Shown: one piece after another, positions 43,798-51,978 of the stretch | Layout: every line of letters begins with the position of its first letter | Position numbering within the stretch: the first letter of the stretch is position 1 | Source of the DNA: JBKHAJ01 sp964641125 | GTDB lineage: Bacteria > Spirochaetota > Spirochaetia > SPDA01 > CAZSGZ01 | Length of the DNA stretch: 64,000 bases | Assembly: GCA_964641125.1 (NCBI GenBank) | Contig: CAZXMO010000008.1 | Span: forward strand, 6,191 to 70,190 | Direction: 5' to 3' | Position numbers and translations under genes: made by a program | The notes under the pieces: generated by a model | The model's input: only the letters and a program-made list of their open reading frames with translations | Told to the model about the DNA's origin: nothing | Databases searched by the model: none

Positions 43798-44484
43798 GAG
43801 GAGGACCTTGATCAAGGGTACCTTGAAGATGACGCTCTTTCCCTGGATCCGGCCGCCGGTCTGTCCGACTACGGTACCTTCGACATTGACCTTGAGCTCG
43901 ATAGACGACCGCCTGAGACCTCGCGCGCTTGCCTCCCCGAAGGCGAGCTCTACCATCTCCACGTACTCTTCTTCGGTTATGTCCTCTCCCTCCTGGGGCC
44001 CGAACATCTCGAAGAAGGGATTGTCCACTACCGGAAACAGGGTCGAAATCTGACCGTAGTTCTCCTTGTTCAGGCGGACCCGCATGATCGTATTTTCACC
44101 GGAGGTGGTCAAGGAGATGATTCCGGCTTCGGTCAGCTCTTCCTGGCTCGCGAAGACCTTGCTTATATCCGCGAAGGTGAAATACCCTTCGAGGCGTCCG
44201 GTGCCGGTGGATTCGACCTCCCGTAAGACGACCTCGTCCTTTTCGGCGAAATCCTCGCGGATCTTCGGGATATTGAAGATGTCCCCTTCCGGCAGTCCGC
44301 CCTCGGAAGAGAGCTCGGCCATTTCCCGGGCCGTATCGATGAAGTAAGGCTCCACTTTGAAGTCGAAGCTCACCGCTCCCGAACCGTCGGGCCTAAGGAG
44401 AGCCTCTTGCCGTATAACGCAGGATGTCGACGCTATCAGGATCGGCAGTACGAAACAAAGAAAAACATATTGTGATAATTTCAT
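43759..44484 (-). CDS. lipoprotein of unknown function
   Basis: A 241-residue lipoprotein with the lipobox ending in Cys22 (IASTSC). The mature part is beta-rich with acidic loops and a hydrophobic C-terminal strand pair (KVPLIKVLLLDEPLEYTIVF); it vaguely resembles LppM/DUF3153-type lipoproteins. AAGGAAG precedes ATG 44484, and a promoter lies 27 bases before it. It is divergent from an RND/MMPL exporter gene and could serve it, but no direct evidence is visible. Its last 39 bases overlap the end of aroDE on the other strand. Confidence 0.78.
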   Translation of the reverse strand: MKLSQYVFLCFVLPILIASTSCVIRQEALLRPDGSGAVSFDFKVEPYFIDTAREMAELSSEGGLPEGDIFNIPKIREDFAEKDEVVLREVESTGTGRLEGYFTFADISKVFASQEELTEAGIISLTTSGENTIMRVRLNKENYGQISTLFPVVDNPFFEMFGPQEGEDITEEEYVEMVELAFGEASARGLRRSSIELKVNVEGTVVGQTGGRIQGKSVIFKVPLIKVLLLDEPLEYTIVFR

Positions 44485-44510
44485 AGTAACTTCCTTGGAT
44501 ATTGGATCCT

Positions 44511-44538
44511 ACTATATACCCTATTCACGAAATTTGAA
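44511..44538 (-). promoter_or_regulatory. promoter of the lipoprotein gene
   Basis: On the minus strand TTCAAA (44533-44538), 16 bp, TATAGT (44511-44516). The predicted transcript starts near 44504 and has a 20-nt leader containing AAGGAAG. Confidence 0.5.
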
Positions 44539-44540
44539 AG

Positions 44541-44552
44541 CTCCCCGGGGAG
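44541..44552. promoter_or_regulatory. perfect palindrome between divergent promoters
   Basis: CTCCCCGGGGAG lies between the lipoprotein -35 box and the exporter -35 box, a usual place for a shared operator. No regulator is identified. Confidence 0.35.
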
Positions 44553-44554
44553 AA

Positions 44555-44583
44555 TTGACAGCAATTGGAGGAATTTGTAGGAT
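44555..44583 (+). promoter_or_regulatory. promoter giving a leaderless exporter mRNA
   Basis: Perfect TTGACA (44555-44560), 17 bp, TAGGAT (44578-44583); transcription should start at about GTG 44591. Confidence 0.55.
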
Positions 44584-44590
44584 CGATCCA

Positions 44591-46984
44591 GTGGTACAGA
44601 ACAGTAAGACCCCCCGACGAAATGCTCTAATCACCCGGCTTCTCGAATTCTCCGTCAGACACTCATGGCTCGTCATCCTTTTAGTCACGGCGGCAACCGG
44701 TTTTTTCGGCTATTTCGCCACGAAGGTCGACATCAATCCCGATGTCGACGGTCTTGTCTCCGAACAGGACGAGATAAGTATCCTCATCGATAAGTACGGC
44801 TCGGAGGATCTTGAGGACGATCACCTGGTCCTAGCGGTTACCGCGGACGAGCCCTTTACCTTGAAGCGGCTCCAGCTTCTCTACTCGATCGTCGAAAAAA
44901 TCGAGGCGGTCCCCGGTTCGGATAAGAGCATCAATCCCTTCAACATGATAACCTTCCGGAAGGACGGAAAGCGGCTCGAGGTCCTCACTATCGGTCCCGA
45001 GGCGAGGGCCCCCCGCAGCGAGGAAGAGCTCGAGCTCTTCAAGGAACGGCTCTTGAGCGATCCCTTCGCCCGGAATCTGGTGGTCGCCGAGGACGGCAGG
45101 ACCCTTGCGGTTCTCGTTCCCATAACGCAGGCCGCCCGGCAGTCCGAATACGTCGACCGGATCAGGGAGATAGCCGCTCCCCTGGAGGAAGAGTTCGATA
45201 CCGCTCTTACCGGAGGGGTGGTCCTCTCCGACGCAGTCAAGAAGTACCTGATCAGGGACCTGACGATGCTTCTGATCTTCGCGGTCCTGGTCATCCTCGT
45301 CATCTACTACCTGGGTTACCGGGCCTTCCGCTCCGCCTTCCTGACTTTGATCGTTGTGGGTCTAGGCACTCTGTGGAGTCTCGGCTTCATGGCCCTGCTC
45401 GGCTTTACCATCTCGGTGGTGAGTATAAGTACTCCCCCTTTGGTCCTGACTCTCGGAAGCTCATACACCATACACATACTCAATCAATACTACCGGGAGG
45501 CCCAGGGGGAGAACGGAAAAAAGGAAAAGGGGCAAGCTGGGGGAAAGAAACTGTGGATAGCGGGGGCGGTGAGCCACGCCAGCCGGACGGTGATCCTTGC
45601 CTCGGCGACCACGGTGATCGGGTTCTTGAGCCTCCTCGCCACCGCCCTCGAGCCGACCCGGGAGTTCGGGATCGCCACGAGCTTCGGAGTCGTTACCTGC
45701 GCCGTGCTCTCCTTTTTCTTCCTGCCGGCGATGCTCACCCATATGCGGCCTCCGACGCGGAAGCAGAAGTCGAACGTTCTAGAGGGACACATCGCCAACG
45801 TTATGGGAAAGATAAGCTGCTTCGTACTCCGCCGTCGATGGTGGATTCTCGGATTCTTCATCGCCATTATCGCGGGGTTCTTCATAAGCAGGAGCGGGCT
45901 TCAGTATCAAACCTTCGTCATCGACTACTTTCCCAAACGGGAAGAGATAGTTCAAGATACGAACTCGATCTACCGGGAGCTCAAGGGATTCGATCAGTTC
46001 ACTATCACCGTGACCGCACCGGAAGGTGAGAAGAACTATTTCCTCGACAGGGAGGTTCTCCGGCAGTTAGCCGCCTTCGAGGACCGAATCATCGAGGACC
46101 CGGACATAACCAAGATCTACTCCTTTACAGCCTACCTCCGCCACCTGAACTACGTCATGACGGGGGAGAGGAAGATTCCCGAATCGAGGCCCCTTATCCT
46201 CCTCCTGTCCCGCTATATCAGGGCTCTAGGCGATGAGCCGGAGTTCAAGAACATGATCGGGACTTTGGCCGACGAGGATTTCTCCCGGATGGATATAATC
46301 GTATGGTGTTACAACCACGAAACCGAGACCTTGAGCGGGGATATCTCCCTCAAGAGGATGATGAAGAATGTCCGGGCGGAAATGGACGCCGGCCTTCGGG
46401 CCGAATGGGACCCGGCGATGTGGGGAGTGACCTTGAAGGTGGTCTCGGTGTCGGATCTGATCCAGCGGGACCAGCAGCTGACCATGGTCCTGTCGATGCT
46501 CTTCGTTTTTATCCTGACTACTATAGCCTTCCGTTCCCTCCGTTACGGAATCGTCTCGCTGGTACCCCTGGTCACGGGGATACTCTTGAACTTCATTCTC
46601 ATGGTGATTTTAGGGATCCCCATGGACATGACTACGGTGATGTTCTCCATTGTGGTCATCGGAGTGGGAGTGGACAACTCGATCCACTTTCTCCTAAGGT
46701 TTCGGGAACAGGCCAAGGTCCATCCCGAGGATATCGGGCAGATCCTCTTTCATACCCTGCGCATCGCGGGAAGGCCGATCATCATTACGACCTCGTCGAT
46801 CATCGGAGGGCTCTTGGTCCTCACCTTCGCGAGTTTCAAGCCTATAATCTACTTCGGCCTCCTCGTGGCGCTGGCGCTGTTCACCGCGGCCGTGGGAACC
46901 CTCTTCGTGCTTCCGTCTATATTGAGCCTCTCCTGGAATTGGAAGCTCAGGAAGCGGCAAACTGATCGATCTTCGTCCGAATAG
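44591..46984 (+). CDS. RND/MMPL-family exporter
   Basis: A 797-residue inner-membrane protein with the 1+5, 1+5 membrane-segment layout of the MMPL/HpnN class: a first segment near residues 22-40, a large external domain, five segments at about 225-385, then a repeat of this in the second half. The family moves lipids or hydrophobic compounds using the proton gradient. A repeat of GVGVDNSIHFLLRFREQ in the second half marks the conserved fourth-segment region. I chose GTG 44591, which begins just before the first membrane segment; GGAGG is 19 bases upstream, too far, but a consensus -35 and a -10 are placed for a leaderless message. The 3' end overlaps pepF by 38 bp. Confidence 0.88.
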   Translation: MVQNSKTPRRNALITRLLEFSVRHSWLVILLVTAATGFFGYFATKVDINPDVDGLVSEQDEISILIDKYGSEDLEDDHLVLAVTADEPFTLKRLQLLYSIVEKIEAVPGSDKSINPFNMITFRKDGKRLEVLTIGPEARAPRSEEELELFKERLLSDPFARNLVVAEDGRTLAVLVPITQAARQSEYVDRIREIAAPLEEEFDTALTGGVVLSDAVKKYLIRDLTMLLIFAVLVILVIYYLGYRAFRSAFLTLIVVGLGTLWSLGFMALLGFTISVVSISTPPLVLTLGSSYTIHILNQYYREAQGENGKKEKGQAGGKKLWIAGAVSHASRTVILASATTVIGFLSLLATALEPTREFGIATSFGVVTCAVLSFFFLPAMLTHMRPPTRKQKSNVLEGHIANVMGKISCFVLRRRWWILGFFIAIIAGFFISRSGLQYQTFVIDYFPKREEIVQDTNSIYRELKGFDQFTITVTAPEGEKNYFLDREVLRQLAAFEDRIIEDPDITKIYSFTAYLRHLNYVMTGERKIPESRPLILLLSRYIRALGDEPEFKNMIGTLADEDFSRMDIIVWCYNHETETLSGDISLKRMMKNVRAEMDAGLRAEWDPAMWGVTLKVVSVSDLIQRDQQLTMVLSMLFVFILTTIAFRSLRYGIVSLVPLVTGILLNFILMVILGIPMDMTTVMFSIVVIGVGVDNSIHFLLRFREQAKVHPEDIGQILFHTLRIAGRPIIITTSSIIGGLLVLTFASFKPIIYFGLLVALALFTAAVGTLFVLPSILSLSWNWKLRKRQTDRSSSE

Positions 46985-48710
46985 CCTCGATTCCCGAGCG
47001 CCAGAACCCTTTTTCCTCGATGGAAAAGCCCGCGTATGCCGCAACTCTCGCCGCGGGTGCGCTCCCGGTCATCTTCAGCACCTCGGTGTAGGTGCCGGCG
47101 AAGGAGCTTCCCTCTTCCCGGTAGCGTGCGTAGAGTCCGAGACCGAAGAGGAGCCCGAAGGCGTAGGGAAAGTTGTAAAAGGCGAGATCCTGATTGTAAT
47201 AATGTCCCTTGACCGCCCACATGTAAGGATGAAGCTCGTCGTGGTTCAAAGCGTCCCCGTAGGCCTCTTTCTGGGCATCCAGCATGAGCCCGCAGTACTC
47301 CTCGGCGGAGAGGTCCCCCGATTTCCGCCGCTCGAAGACCGCTTTTTCGAAGGTGAACCGGGAGTAGATGTCCACGATCACCTGGGTCGCGCCCTGGAGA
47401 AAGGTTTCGAGCACCGCGTCCCGTCCCGACTCCTCGAGCCGCTGGATCGTGGAGTCGATGATGAGGGTCTCCGCGAAGATGGATGCCGTCTCGGCGAGGG
47501 TCATCGGATAGTGTCTTAACAGGGCGGGTGTTTCGGTCAGGAGATGGTGATGATAGGCGTGGCCGAGCTCGTGGGCTAAGGTGGTGACCGAGTTGAAGCT
47601 TCCGCTGTAGTTCTGGAAGACCCTGCTGGCCTTGGCCAGGGGAAAGCTGATGCAGTAGGCCCCGCCGACCTTACCCTCCCGGGGTTCGGCGTCTATCCAG
47701 GAGTTCTCGAAGGCGTCGTCGGCGAACCGGGCCAGGTCGGGAGAGAACTCACTGAAGGCGGAAACGATGATCTTCCGGGCCTCTGAAAACGGCCGGCTCC
47801 CGCTATCTTTTCCTACCGGAGCGAAGATGTCGTAGAAGCTCAAACGCTCGAGGCCGAGGCGTGATGCCTTGCTCTTCAAGTATCCCCGGAACATAGGCAG
47901 CGATTCCTCCATCACCTCGAGAAGACAATCCAGACTTCCGCGGGTTATCCGGGACTGGAGAATCGACCGCTCGAGGGTGTCCTCGTAGGAGCGGCGGCCG
48001 TTCAGGATTGTCGAAAAGCCCTTGACTCCGTTCAGGGCGAAGCTCAAGGGGATCTCCATCCGCTTCCAGCATTCGAGCTCTTTTTCGTACGCCCTTTTCC
48101 GGACCTTCCGGTCGGGGTGATAGGCGAGCTCCCTGAGCTCGGTTACGGTCTTGGTCCCGCCGCCTTCCTCGTCCCACGCGGCGGTCAGACGGGAGCTCAC
48201 GCTCTCCTGGAGCCGTCCCCACGCATCCCCCCCCGCCCGGGAAAGGTCGGCGGCCAGGGATTCCTCCTTAGGTGTCATCTGTTTGCCCGCGAGGAGGAGC
48301 TCTTCTTCGAGAAAAAACCGGTAATCCTCGGGCGGACCCGGCACCTCGGCGAGGGCCGAGCGGAAACGGACCCGGTCGGTGTGGAATCGGACCATCATCT
48401 CCTCGAGCTTGTTCAGTTCCTGCAATGCCCGGTGGTTATTGGTGTCGGTGGAGTAGACCGAATAGGCAAAATCCTCGAGCTCTTCGTGATAATCGTAGAC
48501 GAGGTTGAAGACCCCGATGCACGTGGCGAGGTCCTTCCCATTCTTGGTCCTTAAAAGCCGGTCTACCGCCTTGCCGGCCTCCTCGAGGAGTCGGGTGAGC
48601 TCGGCGATATCTTTCCGGTATTTCGCGGAGTCGAAGCCGGGATAGATGGGATTCAGATCCCACCGGGGCAGATCGTCAGAACCATTCGGCGTTGGGGTCC
48701 TCGTATTCAT
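46947..48710 (-). CDS. pepF: oligoendopeptidase F (M3 family)
   Basis: A 587-residue cytoplasmic zinc metallopeptidase. The HExxH motif is in LAHELGHAYHHHL near residues 378-390, with the downstream Glu in the ETASIFAETL stretch. It should degrade peptides of about 6-20 residues. The ATG 48710, with AGAGGAAC upstream, lies 35 bases inside the 3' end of ndk, so the two genes overlap on the same strand. Its own end overlaps the convergent exporter gene by 38 bp. Confidence 0.94.
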   Translation of the reverse strand: MNTRTPTPNGSDDLPRWDLNPIYPGFDSAKYRKDIAELTRLLEEAGKAVDRLLRTKNGKDLATCIGVFNLVYDYHEELEDFAYSVYSTDTNNHRALQELNKLEEMMVRFHTDRVRFRSALAEVPGPPEDYRFFLEEELLLAGKQMTPKEESLAADLSRAGGDAWGRLQESVSSRLTAAWDEEGGGTKTVTELRELAYHPDRKVRKRAYEKELECWKRMEIPLSFALNGVKGFSTILNGRRSYEDTLERSILQSRITRGSLDCLLEVMEESLPMFRGYLKSKASRLGLERLSFYDIFAPVGKDSGSRPFSEARKIIVSAFSEFSPDLARFADDAFENSWIDAEPREGKVGGAYCISFPLAKASRVFQNYSGSFNSVTTLAHELGHAYHHHLLTETPALLRHYPMTLAETASIFAETLIIDSTIQRLEESGRDAVLETFLQGATQVIVDIYSRFTFEKAVFERRKSGDLSAEEYCGLMLDAQKEAYGDALNHDELHPYMWAVKGHYYNQDLAFYNFPYAFGLLFGLGLYARYREEGSSFAGTYTEVLKMTGSAPAARVAAYAGFSIEEKGFWRSGIEAIRTKIDQFAAS

Positions 48711-49125
48711 GGTGTTCCTCTTCAGTGAAAAAAAGATCTATCTCCCGCTTCGCGCTCTCGATACTGTCGGATGCATGGAGGATGTTCTTCCGGGTTTCCA
48801 TACCGTAGTCTCCTCGTATTGTCCCCGGAGGGGCCTCATCGGGTGAGGTAGGACCCGCCATCTTTCTCATTGCCGCGACCGCGTTTTCCCGTTCCAAAAT
48901 CATGGCTATGCAGGGAGCGGAGGTCATGTACTCGATCAGTTGTGAAAAGAAATACTTTCCCTTGTGTTCGGCGTAGTGCTCTTCGGCGAGCTCTTCGGTA
49001 AACCGAAATATCTTCATCGCGGTAATCTTGAATCCTTTCCGTTCGATTCTCGATACGACCTCTCCGACTATCCGTCGCTGAAGGATGCCGGGCTTTATAA
49101 GCGCGAGAGTCTTTTCAACACTCAT
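48676..49125 (-). CDS. ndk: nucleoside diphosphate kinase
   Basis: A 149-residue enzyme that balances nucleoside triphosphates by phosphate transfer via a phospho-histidine. H117 lies in NILHASDSIESA, the usual NxxHxSDS motif, and PGTIRGDYG precedes it. Compared with most Ndk (about 140 residues) it has a slightly longer acidic tail, FFTEEEHHEYEDPNAEWF, whose codons overlap the start of pepF. GGAGG precedes ATG 49125. Confidence 0.96.
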   Translation of the reverse strand: MSVEKTLALIKPGILQRRIVGEVVSRIERKGFKITAMKIFRFTEELAEEHYAEHKGKYFFSQLIEYMTSAPCIAMILERENAVAAMRKMAGPTSPDEAPPGTIRGDYGMETRKNILHASDSIESAKREIDLFFTEEEHHEYEDPNAEWF

Positions 49126-49202
49126 AACACCTCCTCGATCTTTTATACCTCGGATAGGTAGAGGACGCAAGGTTAAATTTTTGTGCCGGTCTCATCGTTT
49201 CC

Positions 49203-50048
49203 CTAATCGGCGCCTCGGCGGTAGAAAATGATTTTCTCGAGCCCTTCTTCGGCTCCGTTGAGCTTCGAGCGGTAGTGATCGAGCTGCTTCTGAAAGGACC
49301 CCGTTATCTTGAGGGCCCGGTACCCCGCTTTCATCTGTTCCATCCAGGATTCGAGTACTTCCGGTTCCGGCTCCCGGTACTTCCCGGTAAAGGTTATGGT
49401 CTCGGTGGGAAGCTTCGGGGGCATTGCATTGGGCGTCCGCTTGGGATACCCGAGGACGAGGGTGGTCAGGGGAAAGACCCCTTCGGGAAGGGCGAGCTTA
49501 CCTTTGATAAAGGAGGCGTCGTAGAATCCGGACCTTCCGGTGTCGGAGAGCATCACCGAGGCCACCCCTAAAGCTTCGGCGGCTATATTCATGGCATAGG
49601 CGGCGATGCCCGCGTTGGTCACCGCCAGGGTGTATTCGACCAAGGGCCTATGGGGAAATTCTTTGACGGCGAGACGCACCCGGTGAATGTCTCCTAAGAT
49701 CATAATAGCCCGGGGGGCTGAGAAGGGGAGTCCCGTGCCGAAGGTACCTTTCCAGGAGGCGCGGTCGAAGCAGGCGAAGCTCCATGTCTGGAGGTTCACC
49801 CCGCTCGGAGCGAGCCGACCGGCCTCGATAATCGCGTCGAATATATCGTCGGGGACCGGGCGGTCTAAGAAGCTCCTCACCGAACGCCTCTTCATGAGGA
49901 GCTCGAGGACCGGATTGTCCTCGAGTCCCGGAGGTATCTTAGGTTCCTGTTTCAGTATGTTCCGTAAGCCCCGGAAGAACTCAGTCGGCTTAAGGCGCTT
50001 CAGCGGGTTCCTCCCGTTTATCGCTCTCTTTCTTGTCGGTATGGACAA
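49203..50048 (-). CDS. nitroreductase-family flavoprotein
   Basis: A 281-residue FMN-dependent oxidoreductase. The family opening LLMKRRSVRSFLDRPVPDD, GRLAPSGVNLQTW and GVASVMLSD are present; the C-terminal 60 residues are an extra helical tail. Substrates of such enzymes range from quinones to peptide azolines. The start is uncertain: TTG 50048 gives the full frame but overlaps the radical SAM gene by 59 bp and has no clear ribosome site; GGGAGG inside the frame could serve a later, non-ATG start. It lies directly downstream of the radical SAM gene and may be its functional partner. Confidence 0.85.
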   Translation of the reverse strand: MSIPTRKRAINGRNPLKRLKPTEFFRGLRNILKQEPKIPPGLEDNPVLELLMKRRSVRSFLDRPVPDDIFDAIIEAGRLAPSGVNLQTWSFACFDRASWKGTFGTGLPFSAPRAIMILGDIHRVRLAVKEFPHRPLVEYTLAVTNAGIAAYAMNIAAEALGVASVMLSDTGRSGFYDASFIKGKLALPEGVFPLTTLVLGYPKRTPNAMPPKLPTETITFTGKYREPEPEVLESWMEQMKAGYRALKITGSFQKQLDHYRSKLNGAEEGLEKIIFYRRGAD

Positions 50049-51288
50049 TGGCGTTCATCAGCCGGCCGTACTTCCGGTACTCGTCGAGGCGGCAGGAGTT
50101 GACGAGGTTCCCCTCCCACACGCACATATCGGGACAGCTCTCGCACATGCTGGACATACCGTTATCCATCATGTCGGGGGCTTGGACGATGCCGACGGTC
50201 TGGGTGTAGATGGGGCGGAACCACATGACCGGGTTGAACAGCTTCGGAAGCATCTTTCTCCTGACCGGGCGCATTCGCTTGTCCCCGACCAGGCCGGTGA
50301 GCTGCATGGCGATCCGGGGGAGGCTGTTCTTACGCATATAGGCGAAGTAGGTTCCCTTCTTCCTGTGGTTCTGGGACTGGAGAAACTCCATGGTCTTGGG
50401 ACCCACACAGCCGTAGACCCGGCCGTTTTGCTCCATCACTTGAACAGCAGCCCACCACTTATAGTCGAGAATGTGTCCGGTCCCGCCCAAATAGGCCGCC
50501 GGTTCGTAGGTCTCACCGAAGTTGTCCTTCAGCAGATTGTAGATGTCCACCGAGGTTATATCGATCTGGCTTACATCGGCTTCGGTATACTGGATGTTTT
50601 CCTTTATCTCCGTGCCCGGATTACTCTGCAACCCTTCCACGTCCCAGGATACCCCTTCTTTGATGGGGATTCCCCGGTAGCAGATAAAGACCAGACCGTG
50701 GACCTTGCGGACATTATTCCGGGCCCATTTAACGATATGCGGAAGATACTGGAAGTTCTCGTGGTAGACTGTGGAGTTCATCACCACATTCATGTTTCCC
50801 CGGGTCACGTCGTAGAGGAGGTCCGCCTTCTCCTGTCTGAGAGCCATGATATCGAGCTCGGTGCTTCCTTCGGAAACGTCGGGCCGGTCCTGGAGCATAT
50901 CGATGTGACAGGTGATCCCGTAGAGTCCCGCTTTGTAGAGGTCTCTGCAGTTCTCCCGGTTAAGGGCGTAGGTGTTGGAGATGATGACCGGTTTGATACC
51001 CCGGCTCGCGATGTACTCCACGAGCTCCACGATGTGGGGATAGACCAGGGGTTCTCCGCCGGCGATGCTGATCCCGTCGGTATTCCTGACCCGCTTGAAG
51101 AAGTCGACCTCTTCCTTGAGGACCTCCAGATCACGGTGCCCGCTTACGTTCTTCCGGTAGCACCCCTTGCAGTAGATGTTGCACACGTCGGTAATCTCCA
51201 GCCAGGAGATCGGATTGTCGTTGTTGGACCAGGGAAAGCGGTAATAGTTAGATTTTTCAGGCCAGTTCTCGGTGTTGTAGAATCCCAT
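49990..51288 (-). CDS. radical SAM enzyme of unknown function
   Basis: A 432-residue enzyme with the radical SAM cluster motif C36-x3-C40-x2-C43 (CNIYCKGCY) and SIAGGEPLVYPHIV for SAM binding. A C-terminal Cys group, CESCPDMCVWEG followed by NSC, at about residues 378-398, may hold a second Fe-S cluster, as in SPASM-like enzymes. The pattern is like enzymes that modify proteins or peptides, but no family can be named. It starts 4 bp after a 62-residue exported peptide gene and is followed by an overlapping nitroreductase gene, so the three look like one unit. Confidence 0.9.
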   Translation of the reverse strand: MGFYNTENWPEKSNYYRFPWSNNDNPISWLEITDVCNIYCKGCYRKNVSGHRDLEVLKEEVDFFKRVRNTDGISIAGGEPLVYPHIVELVEYIASRGIKPVIISNTYALNRENCRDLYKAGLYGITCHIDMLQDRPDVSEGSTELDIMALRQEKADLLYDVTRGNMNVVMNSTVYHENFQYLPHIVKWARNNVRKVHGLVFICYRGIPIKEGVSWDVEGLQSNPGTEIKENIQYTEADVSQIDITSVDIYNLLKDNFGETYEPAAYLGGTGHILDYKWWAAVQVMEQNGRVYGCVGPKTMEFLQSQNHRKKGTYFAYMRKNSLPRIAMQLTGLVGDKRMRPVRRKMLPKLFNPVMWFRPIYTQTVGIVQAPDMMDNGMSSMCESCPDMCVWEGNLVNSCRLDEYRKYGRLMNAIVHTDKKESDKREEPAEAP

Positions 51289-51292
51289 AATA

Positions 51293-51481
51293 TTATTCCA
51301 TACGCTCCATTGCTTCCTGAACCTTGGGTTCCATCATATGCTGCATGAGGACCATCATAGCCTGTTCCATCTTGCCGCCGAGATCGGAATACTCCACCAT
51401 GTCCTCGGCGTATTTATCGACCGCGAAAACCGATCCGGTAACGAGAGTAACGGCAACTATAATAAGGGCAATTCGTTTCAT
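51293..51481 (-). CDS. small exported Met-rich peptide (62 residues)
   Basis: A 62-residue protein with a clear Sec signal peptide (residues 1-20, cleavage after VFA) and a 42-residue mature part, acidic and Met-rich (MEQAMMVLMQHMMEP), helical, with no Cys. AAAGGAGG eight bases before ATG 51481 is one of the stronger ribosome sites in the window, so the gene is real. It lies 4 bp ahead of the radical SAM gene. It could be a substrate of that enzyme, a metal-binding (Met) peptide, or unrelated. I do not recognise it. Confidence 0.82.
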   Translation of the reverse strand: MKRIALIIVAVTLVTGSVFAVDKYAEDMVEYSDLGGKMEQAMMVLMQHMMEPKVQEAMERME

Positions 51482-51529
51482 TTCAAGCCTCCTTTACATT
51501 CTATTCCGAAGTGTATCCCATAATTGGGG

Positions 51530-51916
51530 TTATGAAAATCTCTTCAGCGGTTTTTGCGGCGGGTAACGGAGGAGCCGGGAGTAGACGAATCGTGCGGCCT
51601 GGGGCTCTATTTCTTCGCTCTCCCGTTTGAACCGCTCGGCTTCGGCGGTACTGTCGAAGGCCCCGTCGGTAACCAGCACGGGGGTCCGGCTCTCGACGGG
51701 AGAATCTTCCCCCGTGTCCACTCCGGTGTGCTGAAAACCTCCTTTCCGGGTCCAGGTGAGGGCCCGTTCGTCGTGTCCCTTGTCGTAGGTCAGCTGGAAA
51801 GAGCTTATCTGTTCCTGATCGTCGTACCATACGAACAGATCGTAGTACTCGTCGGTGAACCACCGCTTTTTCGGCTCCCCGGGGTGCTGCTTGACCTCTT
51901 TAATTTCGTAGAGCAT
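51530..51916 (-). CDS. hypothetical protein
   Basis: A 128-residue soluble protein with no signal peptide from ATG 51916; it is rich in charged and aromatic residues (WFTDEYYDLFVWYDD, TWTRKGGFQHTG), with beta strands first and a helix near the end. I do not recognise the family. A TTG at 51979 would extend it but overlaps the sulfatase start. A promoter on the minus strand lies ten bases upstream of the ATG, and no Shine-Dalgarno is visible. It is divergent from the sulfatase gene and shares its control region. Confidence 0.7.
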   Translation of the reverse strand: MLYEIKEVKQHPGEPKKRWFTDEYYDLFVWYDDQEQISSFQLTYDKGHDERALTWTRKGGFQHTGVDTGEDSPVESRTPVLVTDGAFDSTAEAERFKRESEEIEPQAARFVYSRLLRYPPQKPLKRFS

Positions 51917-51926
51917 ATTTACATTG

Positions 51927-51956
51927 AGTATATTCCATTCCCCTTGACCTTTCCAA
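51927..51956 (-). promoter_or_regulatory. promoter of the hypothetical gene
   Basis: On the minus strand TTGGAA (51951-51956), 18 bp, TATACT (51927-51932). Transcription would begin near 51920, four bases before ATG 51916. The -35 lies in the palindrome. Confidence 0.45.
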
Positions 51957-51972
51957 GGTCCCTTCGTATAAA
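51944..51972 (+). promoter_or_regulatory. promoter giving a leaderless sulfatase mRNA
   Basis: TTGACC (51944-51949), 17 bp, TATAAA (51967-51972), six bases before ATG 51979, so the predicted transcript starts at the start codon. Confidence 0.6.
51946..51960. promoter_or_regulatory. palindromic operator in the divergent sulfatase promoters
   Basis: GACCTTTCCAAGGTC: perfect 6-bp arms around 3 bp. It overlaps the -35 boxes of both divergent promoters, so one bound protein could control both genes. Confidence 0.5.
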
Positions 51973-51978
51973 AAAACA

